DNA of 13,424 bases from contig CAMWJQ010000052.1 in NCBI GenBank assembly GCA_947174615.1, forward strand, positions 1-13,424, in the 5' to 3' direction. How positions within the stretch are numbered: the stretch's first letter is position 1; each line of letters opens with the position of its first letter. Below are positions 7,578 to 13,424 of this stretch, in pieces. Position numbers and translations under genes: made by a program. The stretch is from an uncultured Lachnospiraceae bacterium (GTDB lineage: Bacteria > Bacillota > Clostridia > Lachnospirales > Lachnospiraceae). Below the pieces are notes generated by a model. It was not told the origin of the DNA. It ran no database searches and saw only the letters and a list, made by a program, of their open reading frames with translations.

Positions 7578-8663
7578 TTATTCCAGTGAATCAATATATT
7601 TCATATAATTGACCACCATGAGCGCAATCTTAAAAGTCAGCGCATCATCAAACTTCCTGATGTCTAACCCAGTGGATTGATGAAGCTTCTCAATCCTGTA
7701 AACAAGCGTATTGCGGTGCACATAAAGCTGGCGTGAAGTCTCTGACACGTTGAGGTTATTGTCAAAGAACTTCTGTACTGTCGTCAGAATTTCATCATCC
7801 AAATCATCAGGAATATTGTCTCCAAAAATCTCTTTCATAAAGATGCGGCACAAATTAATCGGAAGCTGATAGATCAGCCGTCCAATGCCGAGGGTATTAT
7901 AGGCGCTGATGGATTTTTCCATATAGAAGATCATACCCACATCGCGCGCCATCTTTGCTTCTTTATAAGACTTGGACACCTCCTTGAGTTCTGACACAAT
8001 GGTTCCATAGGAAACCTTCGTGATGAGCATTGCCTCCGAGTTGAGCATGTCCACGATCATCTGCGCTGTATGCTCTACCTCACCGTAGGCATCGAGCGCG
8101 CCTACTTCTTTGATCAGGATAATATTTTTCTGTTCTACGGCTGTCAGATAGCATCCCGGCTGACCCTCAAATATATTTTTTAACATTTCCATAGAAATGT
8201 TATCCTTGTCATTCTGTGCCTCCACCAGATAGACTACGCGCGGCGCTTCCGGCACAATGTGCAGCTTCTTCGCACGATTGTAGATATCCACGAGCAGCAG
8301 ATTGTCAAGCAGCAGATTCTGAAAAAAATTATTTTTGTCAAAGTGTTCCTTGTAGGCAATTACCAAATTCTGTATCTGGCTCACTGCAACCTTGCCAATC
8401 ATATAGGCATCCGCACCAGCTCCCTTTGCAATCAGCACATAGAGCACTTCGCCATCCTCCAAAATTTTGAGCATATGGACACCGCCCACAATCTGGCTGT
8501 CAGCGGGGGAGTCTACAAAATTCCGCACCAGCTCCTGCGATACATTTCGGTTATCGAAGGTGGTTGCCACTGTAATTCCTTCCATATCAATTACACACAA
8601 ATCAATCCTTGTGATGGTCTTTAGCTCGTCGATGCTTGTCTGAATTACCTGATTTGAAATCAT
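7578..8663 (-). CDS. PucR/CdaR-type transcriptional regulator
   Basis: A 361-residue DNA-binding regulator. The C-terminal helix-turn-helix of the PucR type (HTH_30, PF13556) is clear at about 296-352: FFDNNLNVSETSRQLYVHRN, TLVYRIEKL, then TGLDIRKFDDALTFKIALM. The middle (about 130-260) fits the GGDEF-like degenerate domain seen in CdaR-family proteins, with VSYGTIVSELKEVSKSYKEA. The N-terminal 110 residues form a small sensor-like alpha/beta domain (IDLCVIDMEGITVATTFD), not clearly the sugar-diacid domain of CdaR. Ligand unknown. The ATG has AGGAGG with ideal spacing. It lies downstream of the MsmK-like ATPase gene but is separated by a terminator and a structured leader, and it has its own terminator. 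Control of carbohydrate or nitrogen-source genes is a family-based guess. The family call is firm. Confidence 0.88.
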   Translation of the reverse strand: MISNQVIQTSIDELKTITRIDLCVIDMEGITVATTFDNRNVSQELVRNFVDSPADSQIVGGVHMLKILEDGEVLYVLIAKGAGADAYMIGKVAVSQIQNLVIAYKEHFDKNNFFQNLLLDNLLLVDIYNRAKKLHIVPEAPRVVYLVEAQNDKDNISMEMLKNIFEGQPGCYLTAVEQKNIILIKEVGALDAYGEVEHTAQMIVDMLNSEAMLITKVSYGTIVSELKEVSKSYKEAKMARDVGMIFYMEKSISAYNTLGIGRLIYQLPINLCRIFMKEIFGDNIPDDLDDEILTTVQKFFDNNLNVSETSRQLYVHRNTLVYRIEKLHQSTGLDIRKFDDALTFKIALMVVNYMKYIDSLE

Positions 8664-8695
8664 AGTTACCTCCTGAAGTTCGGTTTAGATGTTCT

Positions 8696-8724
8696 ACTCA
8701 CGACAGATTTCATCTGCCGTGAGT
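8696..8724 (-). promoter_or_regulatory. strong leader hairpin before the PucR-type gene
   Basis: Arms of 13 nt (8712-8724 and 8696-8708) close a 3-nt loop: ACTCACGGCAGAT / ATCTGTCGTGAGT on the minus strand. The single imperfect pair is G-U in minus-strand RNA and A-C in plus-strand RNA. There is no U-tract, so it is not a standard terminator. It ends 33 nt before the ATG and about 15-20 nt before the ribosome site. The role could be mRNA stability, protein binding or control of translation. Confidence 0.6.
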
Positions 8725-8731
8725 ATTGCGC

Positions 8732-8771
8732 CAGCCGCAGCCGCGAAGCGGCATATTTCCTTATGCGGCTG
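8732..8771 (-). promoter_or_regulatory. leader segment with mutually exclusive hairpins
   Basis: GCGGCTG (plus strand 8765-8771) can pair with either of two tandem copies of CAGCCGC (8732-8738 and 8738-8744). A tight GCCGC-GAA-GCGGC hairpin (8740-8752) and a GCATA/TATGC pairing (8751-8755 with 8762-8766) compete for the same bases. This is the kind of layout that can switch, but no ligand or regulator is indicated. Confidence 0.45.
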
Positions 8772-8782
8772 TGTGCATAACT

Positions 8783-8820
8783 TTATACTGAGCGGTCAGT
8801 CTTTTCGACCACCAGTATAA
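8783..8820 (-). repeat. long imperfect inverted repeat overlapping a terminator tail
   Basis: TTATACTG (8783-8790) is the exact inverse complement of CAGTATAA (8813-8820), with an inner GGTC/GACC pairing (8794-8797 with 8807-8810). On the minus strand the first arm overlaps the U-tract of the ABC ATPase terminator, so the two hairpins are directly adjacent. Confidence 0.6.
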
Positions 8821-8847
8821 AACCCGGGTGAAATATTCCACCCGGGT
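8814..8847 (-). terminator. intrinsic terminator after the ABC ATPase gene
   Basis: A perfect 9-bp GC-rich stem ACCCGGGTG/CACCCGGGT (8822-8830 and 8839-8847) with an 8-nt loop, followed on the minus strand by TTTTAT. It lies 25 bp after the stop codon of the ATPase gene. Confidence 0.9.
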
Positions 8848-8871
8848 ATATTTTCAGCGATATCCCACAAA

Positions 8872-9984
8872 TTAGTTTGTGATGATCTTCTCTGTCTCTT
8901 TATCAAATACATGAATCTTCTCGATATCAATAGCAAATTTTACCTTGTCGCCGGGTCTTGCAGTTGTTCTGGGATCGACTCTTGCGGTGATCGGGAACTC
9001 TGCCAGATCTGCATACAGGAATACTTCTGCACCGAGTAACTCGTATACACGAATCGTTGTCTCAAATGTGCTCTCAGACTTCGCTTCTACCATCATCTGA
9101 GAATCATAAATATCCTCTGGTCTGATACCGAATGTTACAGTCTTTCCGCCATAACCGCCTTCAATCAGTTTCTTTGACTTTGCAGGAGGAAGAGGAATCG
9201 AAAGTCCAGCTACTTTCAAGCTTGCTGTGTCGCCCTTTACATCTACAGTCGCATCGATGAAGTTCATCTGCGGAGATCCCATAAATCCTGCTACGAACAG
9301 ATTCTGCGGCTTCTCGTATAAGTTCTGCGGTGTATCTACCTGCTGTACCACACCGTCCTTCATAACAACGATACGAGTACCAAGTGTCATAGCCTCTGTC
9401 TGGTCATGTGTTACGTAGATGATGGTTGTACCGAGTCTCTGATGAAGCTTTGCAATCTCAATACGCATCTGTACACGGAGCTTCGCATCCAAGTTCGAGA
9501 GAGGCTCATCCATAAGGAATACCTTCGGATTACGCACGATTGCACGACCCATAGCAACACGCTGTCTCTGACCGCCCGACAAAGCCTTCGGCTTTCTGTC
9601 AAGAAGTGCTGTCAAGTCAAGAATCTTAGCTGCTTCCTTCACCATTTTATCAATTTCATTTTTGGGAACTTTTCTTAATTTAAGACCAAACGCCATGTTA
9701 TCATATACAGACATATGAGGATACAAAGCGTAGTTCTGGAATACCATCGCGATATCTCGATCCTTCGGCTCAACATCATTTACTACTCTGTCACCAATCC
9801 TCAACTCGCCGGAAGAGATGTCTTCAAGACCTGCAACCATTCGAAGTGTTGTAGACTTACCACAACCTGAAGGTCCAACGAAGATGATGAACTCCTTGTC
9901 AGCAATCTCAAGATTGAAATTCTTAACTGCTTCAAAACCATTAGGATATACTTTACAAACGTTTTTTAAAGATAAACTTGCCAT
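8872..9984 (-). CDS. ugpC: MsmK/UgpC-type sugar ABC transporter ATPase
   Basis: A 370-residue ATP-hydrolysing subunit of a CUT1-type carbohydrate importer. Motifs, in order: Walker A GPSGCGKST (37-45), Q-loop Q83 in VFQNYALYPHM, signature LSGGQRQRVAMGRA (135-148), Walker B VFLMDEPLSNLD (155-166) and H-loop VTHDQTEAMT (191-200). A MalK-like C-terminal regulatory domain follows (about 240-370, with FGIRPEDIYD). Start 9984 is chosen because GGGAGG lies 9 nt upstream and the product then has the family's usual length; the ORF extends to 10041, but that adds 19 unrelated residues. No permease or binding-protein gene is nearby. That fits the known habit of MsmK/MsmX ATPases to be encoded alone and to serve several sugar importers. 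A TATACT at 10091-10096 could be its -10, but no matching -35 is seen. msmK is an equally good name. Confidence 0.93.
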   Translation of the reverse strand: MASLSLKNVCKVYPNGFEAVKNFNLEIADKEFIIFVGPSGCGKSTTLRMVAGLEDISSGELRIGDRVVNDVEPKDRDIAMVFQNYALYPHMSVYDNMAFGLKLRKVPKNEIDKMVKEAAKILDLTALLDRKPKALSGGQRQRVAMGRAIVRNPKVFLMDEPLSNLDAKLRVQMRIEIAKLHQRLGTTIIYVTHDQTEAMTLGTRIVVMKDGVVQQVDTPQNLYEKPQNLFVAGFMGSPQMNFIDATVDVKGDTASLKVAGLSIPLPPAKSKKLIEGGYGGKTVTFGIRPEDIYDSQMMVEAKSESTFETTIRVYELLGAEVFLYADLAEFPITARVDPRTTARPGDKVKFAIDIEKIHVFDKETEKIITN

Positions 9985-9993
9985 ATTAAAATG

Positions 9994-9999
9994 CCTCCC
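9994..9999 (-). promoter_or_regulatory. ribosome binding site deciding the ABC ATPase start
   Basis: GGGAGG on the minus strand, 9 nt before the ATG at 9984. No comparable site serves the longer ORF start at 10041. Confidence 0.8.
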
Positions 10000-10151
10000 G
10001 AAATTATTGAAAATTTTTGTTTGGTTGAAAGTATAAGCCACTTAGAACATTGTACTGGACATCTTTCAACAAGTTATTTTGCATGTTCTTAGTATAAAAT
10101 AAAATGCTCGAAAATGCTATGCCACAAATCCACAAAGTTTTTCACAGGCTT

Positions 10152-10212
10152 ATGTAACAATTGCTTACATGGTATTAGACATCCCAAAATTTGCCATATC
10201 CTATAAGCAATT
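10152..10212. promoter_or_regulatory. candidate operator: palindrome plus distal inverted half-site
   Basis: ATGTAA-N7-TTACAT (10152-10170) is a 6-bp-arm palindrome. Its inner 9-mer AATTGCTTA (10159-10167) recurs in exact inverse complement at 10204-10212, 36 bp away. This lies in the 285-bp gap between the ABC ATPase and DUF624 genes, upstream of the ATPase. I see no other clear element in that gap and no convincing terminator for the DUF624 gene. It could be a regulator binding site, or an RNA stem. Confidence 0.3.
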
Positions 10213-10269
10213 TACCCAACTGGGCACTTTATTTCTATACACTTTGTACAAAACCATATGTTTATTTTG

Positions 10270-11037
10270 TCACTTCGTATCGTTTTTCAGACTTTTTTCC
10301 GGTACCTCTATAAACCTTCCATTTCGAAATACCTTCACCATCTTACCCTCGCGCTCGATTCGGTCACTCTCCGCAAAGATGCCGCTGTCAGCCTCAGAAA
10401 GATCCTTTGCGGGCACATCCGTGCCTGCCGCCAGCGCTTCCTCATACCTTTTGAACACGCGCAGAAGCAGATAGGACTTTAGATAGACAATCAGCCCAAA
10501 TGCCAGCAGAATCAAGATCGGAAGGCTCTGCGGGACGAAGTAAAATACCACCACCGGCACTGCGTACACTGCAATCAGAAGCACTGTCGTCGGAAGGTGC
10601 GAGAGCGCCATCAAAAACGAATTTTTGATCGTATATTTGACAGGGTTGATAAACCGTGCCTGCAATGGAAACATAAACACGACACCCATGAGCAAGATCA
10701 TCGTCACTGTCACCATGGCAATTCGTATCCAGCGCGAAAACTCTATGCCAGAGTAGACAATAATGCTGTAATCCACTGACAAAATCCCGATGATCAGCAG
10801 CACGAGCAGCCACATGACCGTCGCCTGCTTAAAATTTTCCTGAAACGCTTTGAAAAAACCCCTCACAATGTAGGTCTCCTCATTTTTTACCATCTTGAAC
10901 GTCATATAGTACGCCGCTGAGACTGCCGCCCCAATTGTAAACACCGGAATACTGCATATGATAATCAGCAGATTCAGTATCATGATATCCGCTATTTTGC
11001 TCAAAAAGTTCATCAGCGGGCTGTCAAGCTTAAACAT
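10270..11037 (-). CDS. YesL-like DUF624 membrane protein
   Basis: This 255-residue integral membrane protein matches the DUF624/YesL family (PF04854). It starts with MFKLDSPLMNFLSKIADIMI, followed by about five hydrophobic segments (roughly 14-38, 73-93, 103-127, 145-167 and 169-190). A polar cytoplasmic-type tail of about 60 residues follows, with an EREGKMVKVFRNGRFIEVP segment. The biochemical role is unknown; in Firmicutes these genes often sit beside sugar ABC transporter or polysaccharide-use genes, which agrees with the ATPase gene downstream. The ORF could extend to a TTG at 11076, but AGGAG stands 10 nt before the ATG at 11037 and the family begins there. The gap to the HD gene is then 31 bp, so the two are probably co-transcribed. 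The extended tail is longer than I would expect for YesL. Confidence 0.85.
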   Translation of the reverse strand: MFKLDSPLMNFLSKIADIMILNLLIIICSIPVFTIGAAVSAAYYMTFKMVKNEETYIVRGFFKAFQENFKQATVMWLLVLLIIGILSVDYSIIVYSGIEFSRWIRIAMVTVTMILLMGVVFMFPLQARFINPVKYTIKNSFLMALSHLPTTVLLIAVYAVPVVVFYFVPQSLPILILLAFGLIVYLKSYLLLRVFKRYEEALAAGTDVPAKDLSEADSGIFAESDRIEREGKMVKVFRNGRFIEVPEKSLKNDTK

Positions 11038-11047
11038 TTCACTATAT

Positions 11048-11052
11048 CTCCT
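11048..11052 (-). promoter_or_regulatory. ribosome binding site deciding the DUF624 start
   Basis: AGGAG on the minus strand, 10 nt before the ATG at 11037. It would lie inside the coding sequence if the upstream TTG at 11076 were used. Confidence 0.65.
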
Positions 11053-11068
11053 CTCCATTTCGCGCAGG

Positions 11069-12322
11069 CTATACAAGGCTGCTGTACACTTGGTTATAAT
11101 TGCGCTGCAGCTTCTGGTGCGTCACCAGCGCCATATCTGCGCGCTGCTTTGCCTTGTCCATGATCTCGTCATAATATTTCAGGAAGGTGTCCGCCACAAT
11201 GCCTTCATACTTTCCAGAGATGATACCATTGTTGAGATCGTCCACGATCTGCTCCTTTGTGCGGGCTTCTCTGTAAGGCTTTGGCTCCATCGAGTTCACC
11301 ACCTGCTCAGAGATCTGCAGGATTGCCTCTTTCTGTCCCATGACGCTCGCCTTGAGTCCGCGGGGATAACCATTTCCATCAAAACGCTCATGATGTGCTG
11401 CCGCAACCTTAATAATCTCCTTGGAAAGCTTGTTTTCCAGCGTCTTTTCCATAATTTCCACATGGGTCTTGATGAGGTTCTTCTCCTCCTCGCCAAGTTT
11501 TCTCGGCGCATTTAGCAGCTCTACCGGAATGGCGAGCATTCCGATATCGTGAAGCATTGCTGCATAATACACTTCGTTCTTGTCAAGCTCACTCAATTTC
11601 AGCTTTCTGCCAAGCTCGCGGCACACATAGATGGTTGCCACGGTCTCTGATACCGTCTGTTCCTCCTTGAGTCCAGTACAGTACATGAGCATCTTTAAGT
11701 ACTTTTCCTTCTCATCATCAGACAGCAGGACATACTCCAGACTCTCACCGTACTCGTCCTTAAAGGTCTTGTCCCTGAGTTTGGTGAATATATCAAACTC
11801 CTCCACCGCAGTGTCCAGCAGCTTACATACTTTAGGATCAAACTTCGTGCCGGCATAATTGTTGATTAATTTATGGTCAAATTTCGCCCCAAAGGAACGC
11901 TGCCATACATCCATAATCTCCGCCACTTTCAATGCCTCTAACTCGAAGCGGTATCTGTAGTCCATATCCTTTGTCTTATTGTAATCCGTATGATGATAAA
12001 GAATGATCTTGGACTGTTCCTCGAGCGGCGACAAGTATTTGAGAAACAGATATCCATAGACCGCGTGCGGCATCGGATTTTTCGCCTCAAAAGTGAGCTG
12101 TTTGCGCACATCGTCCGTCTTGAACGCCCCGATATCGTGGAGCAGCGCAAGCACCATAAAATCCGCAATCTCATACTTTTCATAAGTTCCCTGAATCTCT
12201 AAGATCTTTGACATAATATAGCTCACCCGCATACTGTGGTGTGCCATAGACTTGTTCATCAGTCTCAGCGTCTCATAAATCAAATCTACCATATTTCTGC
12301 TTGTAATATATTCTACAGCCAT
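11069..12322 (-). CDS. tandem HD-domain protein, HD-GYP-like
   Basis: This 417-residue protein has two HD phosphohydrolase-type domains. HD1 has HHSMRV (28-33), LLHDIG (60-65), H86, ILYHHTDY (107-114) and VAEIMDVW (133-140). HD2 has AAMLHDIGMLAIP (254-266), H287, AAAHHERFDGNGYPRGL (307-323) with the GYP triad at 318-320, and PKPYREA (347-353). HD-GYP proteins hydrolyse cyclic di-GMP. Here the expected first-helix His of HD2 is replaced (TVSETVA, 223-229), the Lys of HDIGK is Met, and the usual metal Asp of the DxxDAL motif is Glu (E339) with the next Asp lost. HD1 keeps the histidines but lacks GYP. The catalytic state is therefore uncertain. No receiver or sensor domain is present. The ATG has AGGGG close upstream. 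It sits 33 bp after the GNAT gene and 31 bp before the DUF624 gene. Confidence 0.85.
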   Translation of the reverse strand: MAVEYITSRNMVDLIYETLRLMNKSMAHHSMRVSYIMSKILEIQGTYEKYEIADFMVLALLHDIGAFKTDDVRKQLTFEAKNPMPHAVYGYLFLKYLSPLEEQSKIILYHHTDYNKTKDMDYRYRFELEALKVAEIMDVWQRSFGAKFDHKLINNYAGTKFDPKVCKLLDTAVEEFDIFTKLRDKTFKDEYGESLEYVLLSDDEKEKYLKMLMYCTGLKEEQTVSETVATIYVCRELGRKLKLSELDKNEVYYAAMLHDIGMLAIPVELLNAPRKLGEEEKNLIKTHVEIMEKTLENKLSKEIIKVAAAHHERFDGNGYPRGLKASVMGQKEAILQISEQVVNSMEPKPYREARTKEQIVDDLNNGIISGKYEGIVADTFLKYYDEIMDKAKQRADMALVTHQKLQRNYNQVYSSLV

Positions 12323-12355
12323 CGTTCCACCCCTTGTATTATAATATTCTATTAT

Positions 12356-12880
12356 TTACGTATAAATCCTGCGCGCCATCGGCGTATAGCGGATTCCGTC
12401 CCTTGTCTGCTCCCTGTCGGTATCCACAAATCCCAGACGATGATAAAAACCTGTCGCATAGAGCGCCGCATCAACCGTGATGCTGTCATGCCCCTCCTCC
12501 GTCCGTACATACCTGCTCACATAATCGATCAAGCCCCTGCCAATGCCCATCCTGTGATACTGCTCGTCCACAAACAAGAGTGATATGTGCGTCTCATTTC
12601 TAAGACTAATCATCCCTACCATCCTGCCGTTGTCATACGCGCCAAAAAGCTGATATGAACCCAGCATAAACATTTTGTACAGCACTGTGTCCGTGATAAA
12701 ATCCTGAAAGCTCTCGATGCCCTCCGGCGTACAGTCACGTGCCTCAAACTGCATAAACGTGCGCCATGCAAGCGCCATAGCATCATCCCACTCACTGCGG
12801 TAAGCAGGTCTGAGGGCAATCCTTACAGGCTTGATGATATTGCGCCCAACTCTCCGTCCAAACTCCAATTCTTCTGTCAC
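12356..12880 (-). CDS. GNAT-family N-acetyltransferase
   Basis: A 174-residue enzyme that should transfer an acetyl group from acetyl-CoA to an amine; the substrate is unknown. Motif A is clear: ISLLFVDEQYHRMGIGRGLI (99-118), with the pyrophosphate-binding R-M-G-I-G-R loop. ITVDAALYATGFYHRLGFVD (134-153) is the typical motif B region with the FYxxLGF signature. The N-terminal IALRPAYRSEWDDAMALAWR (21-40) is the usual first strand and helix. It starts with GTG at 12880, with AAGG 7 nt upstream. The roughly 20 residues before IALRP are longer than usual, but no other start with a ribosome site is seen. It is the first gene after the promoter at 12911-12939. The HD and DUF624 genes follow at short spacing, so a three-gene operon is likely. 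Confidence 0.87.
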   Translation of the reverse strand: MTEELEFGRRVGRNIIKPVRIALRPAYRSEWDDAMALAWRTFMQFEARDCTPEGIESFQDFITDTVLYKMFMLGSYQLFGAYDNGRMVGMISLRNETHISLLFVDEQYHRMGIGRGLIDYVSRYVRTEEGHDSITVDAALYATGFYHRLGFVDTDREQTRDGIRYTPMARRIYT

Positions 12881-12910
12881 CTTCTCACCTTAACAAAATC
12901 GTTTTTAATC

Positions 12911-12939
12911 AGTATATCACACTTTTCAAAGATTGTATA
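12911..12939 (-). promoter_or_regulatory. promoter of the GNAT-HD-DUF624 unit
   Basis: On the minus strand the extended -10 TGATATACT (hexamer at 12911-12916) lies exactly 17 nt downstream of TATACA (12934-12939), which matches 4 of 6 bases of the -35 consensus. The -10 is identical to the one before the radical-SAM gene. Confidence 0.6.
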
Positions 12940-12975
12940 TTTATTCTGAAAATATTATATTGCATGTCAAAGTAC

Positions 12976-13012
12976 GAAAAAAGGCACAGACGCGAACCTG
13001 TGTCTGTGCCTT
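12976..13012 (-). terminator. intrinsic terminator after the HPr-like gene
   Basis: A perfect 11-bp stem AAGGCACAGAC/GTCTGTGCCTT (13002-13012 and 12981-12991) with a 10-nt loop, followed on the minus strand by a run of U. It lies 10 bp after the stop codon. Confidence 0.93.
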
Positions 13013-13022
13013 GGCAACTCCA

Positions 13023-13277
13023 CTATTGGCAGATAAAGAACCGCTCCAGCGCATCGACGGCAGCGCCTTCGTCATTCCCGTCAGCAGCAATCGTGACATT
13101 CATTCCCTCAGAAGGGTTAAAGGCAATAATTCCCATAATGCTTTTGGCATTGATCTTATACTTATCATACTCCAACAGGACCTCACTCTTGTACTGGCTG
13201 GCGATCTGTACAATCTCTGCCAGCGGATGATCGTATTTTTTCTCGATTTCCTTTACCATAACTTGTTTCTTTAACAC
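13023..13277 (-). CDS. HPr-like protein with Tyr15 (Crh-like)
   Basis: This 84-residue protein has the size and layout of the phosphocarrier HPr. INAKSIMGI (41-49) is the Ser46 site recognised by HPr kinase, VTIAADGNDEGAAVDALERF (61-80) is the usual C-terminal strand-helix, and AEIVQIASQYKSEV is helix 1. The active-site loop GLHARP is replaced by KKYDHP, so residue 15 is Tyr and 17 is His. PTS phosphotransfer at His15 should therefore be impossible, while Ser46 control could persist, as in Bacillus Crh (Gln15). The start is GTG at 13277, with GGAGGG 7 nt upstream, and this gives gapless HPr numbering (Y15, S46). The ORF can extend to a TTG at 13304, but that would place the ribosome site inside the gene. 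It is monocistronic with a strong terminator. Likely role: cofactor in carbon catabolite control (inferred). Confidence 0.88.
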   Translation of the reverse strand: MLKKQVMVKEIEKKYDHPLAEIVQIASQYKSEVLLEYDKYKINAKSIMGIIAFNPSEGMNVTIAADGNDEGAAVDALERFFICQ

Positions 13278-13284
13278 ACCGAAT

Positions 13285-13290
13285 CCCTCC
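13285..13290 (-). promoter_or_regulatory. ribosome binding site deciding the HPr-like start
   Basis: GGAGGG on the minus strand, 7 nt before the GTG at 13277. It would be coding sequence if the TTG at 13304 were the start. Confidence 0.8.
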
Positions 13291-13316
13291 GTTACATTGA
13301 CCAATTAATGTTACAT
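13291..13316. repeat. paired GTTACAT repeat upstream of the HPr-like gene
   Basis: GTTACAT occurs at 13291-13297 and 13310-13316, and an inverted ACATT/AATGT pair lies within (13294-13298 and 13307-13311). It sits directly before the ribosome site and could be an operator. The rest of 13317-13424 shows no -35/-10 pair I would trust. Confidence 0.3.
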
Positions 13317-13424
13317 GCGACGCAAAAGCGGCGCGCAATATTGCAAAATGATATTCTTTCTTATGTATAATGATTGACTGCATTATTCGAAAAAGGATTT
13401 TGTAATATAAACCATGTATTATTG

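Noticed and set aside
9985..10041. Longer start of the ABC ATPase (19 extra residues)
   Set aside because: The extra residues do not match the family and would place the strong GGGAGG site inside the gene.
10085..10180. CcpA-type cre site before the ABC ATPase gene
   Set aside because: The best match (TGTAAGCAATTGTT) lacks the central CG and the conserved right half of the consensus.
12338..12343. Perfect TATAAT on the minus strand before the HD gene
   Set aside because: Transcription would start near 12331, inside the ribosome site (GGGG at 12330-12333), and no -35 is present; the GNAT promoter upstream explains expression better.
13341..13371. TTGCAA ... TATAAT on the plus strand near the right end
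   Set aside because: The spacer is 19 nt and no gene start with a ribosome site at a proper distance follows before the window ends; it could serve a gene beyond the edge but is not supported.
1..13424. CRISPR arrays, tRNA or rRNA genes, transposases, integrases
   Set aside because: I looked for regularly spaced repeats, tRNA-like cloverleaves and transposase-like proteins and saw none.

Overview
The window looks like chromosomal DNA of a low-to-mid GC anaerobic Firmicute, most likely a gut Lachnospiraceae relative. Evidence is strong GGAGG-type ribosome sites, intrinsic terminators with U-tracts, an extended -10 promoter style (TGnTATACT), an oxygen-sensitive radical-SAM activase, a stand-alone MsmK/UgpC-type sugar ATPase, an HPr-like protein retaining Ser46, and a DUF6128-like conserved hypothetical. 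The family and genus placement is inferred from gene content only. All genes but one lie on the minus strand.

Left part (1-5748, minus strand): a transcription unit starts at a good promoter at 5720-5748. It first encodes an AAA-ATPase/PD-(D/E)XK protein, then a GT4 glycosyltransferase, then two GT2 glycosyltransferases. The GT4 and first GT2 genes overlap by 8 nt. The unit ends against a frameshifted gene remnant (about 63-405), and a candidate promoter for a gene beyond the left edge follows. The glycosyltransferases look like part of a surface or exopolysaccharide locus.

Middle (5774-8871): a divergent promoter drives the only plus-strand gene, an NrdG-like radical-SAM activase. It converges with a conserved protein of unknown function. 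Next comes a PucR/CdaR-type regulator with a terminator behind it and an unusually structured leader in front of it.

Right part (8814-13424, minus strand): a stand-alone MsmK/UgpC-like ABC ATPase with its own terminator; then, reading upstream, a YesL-like DUF624 membrane protein, a tandem-HD (HD-GYP-like) protein and a GNAT acetyltransferase. These last three form a probable operon from the promoter at 12911-12939. At the right end is a small HPr paralogue. With its start set by the ribosome site it aligns residue for residue with HPr, but carries Tyr at position 15 instead of the phosphorylated His and keeps Ser46, like Bacillus Crh in principle.

The right half therefore has a carbon-supply theme: a shared sugar-transport ATPase, a YesL-type protein, a PucR-type regulator and a Crh-like HPr. 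I see no clear new defence or mobile system. The most interesting items are the Tyr15 HPr, the HD-GYP protein with complementary degeneration of its two HD sites, and the multi-hairpin leader of the PucR-type gene. Starts of four genes (5659, 9984, 11037, 13277) were moved inward from the longest ORF on the basis of ribosome sites and family alignment.
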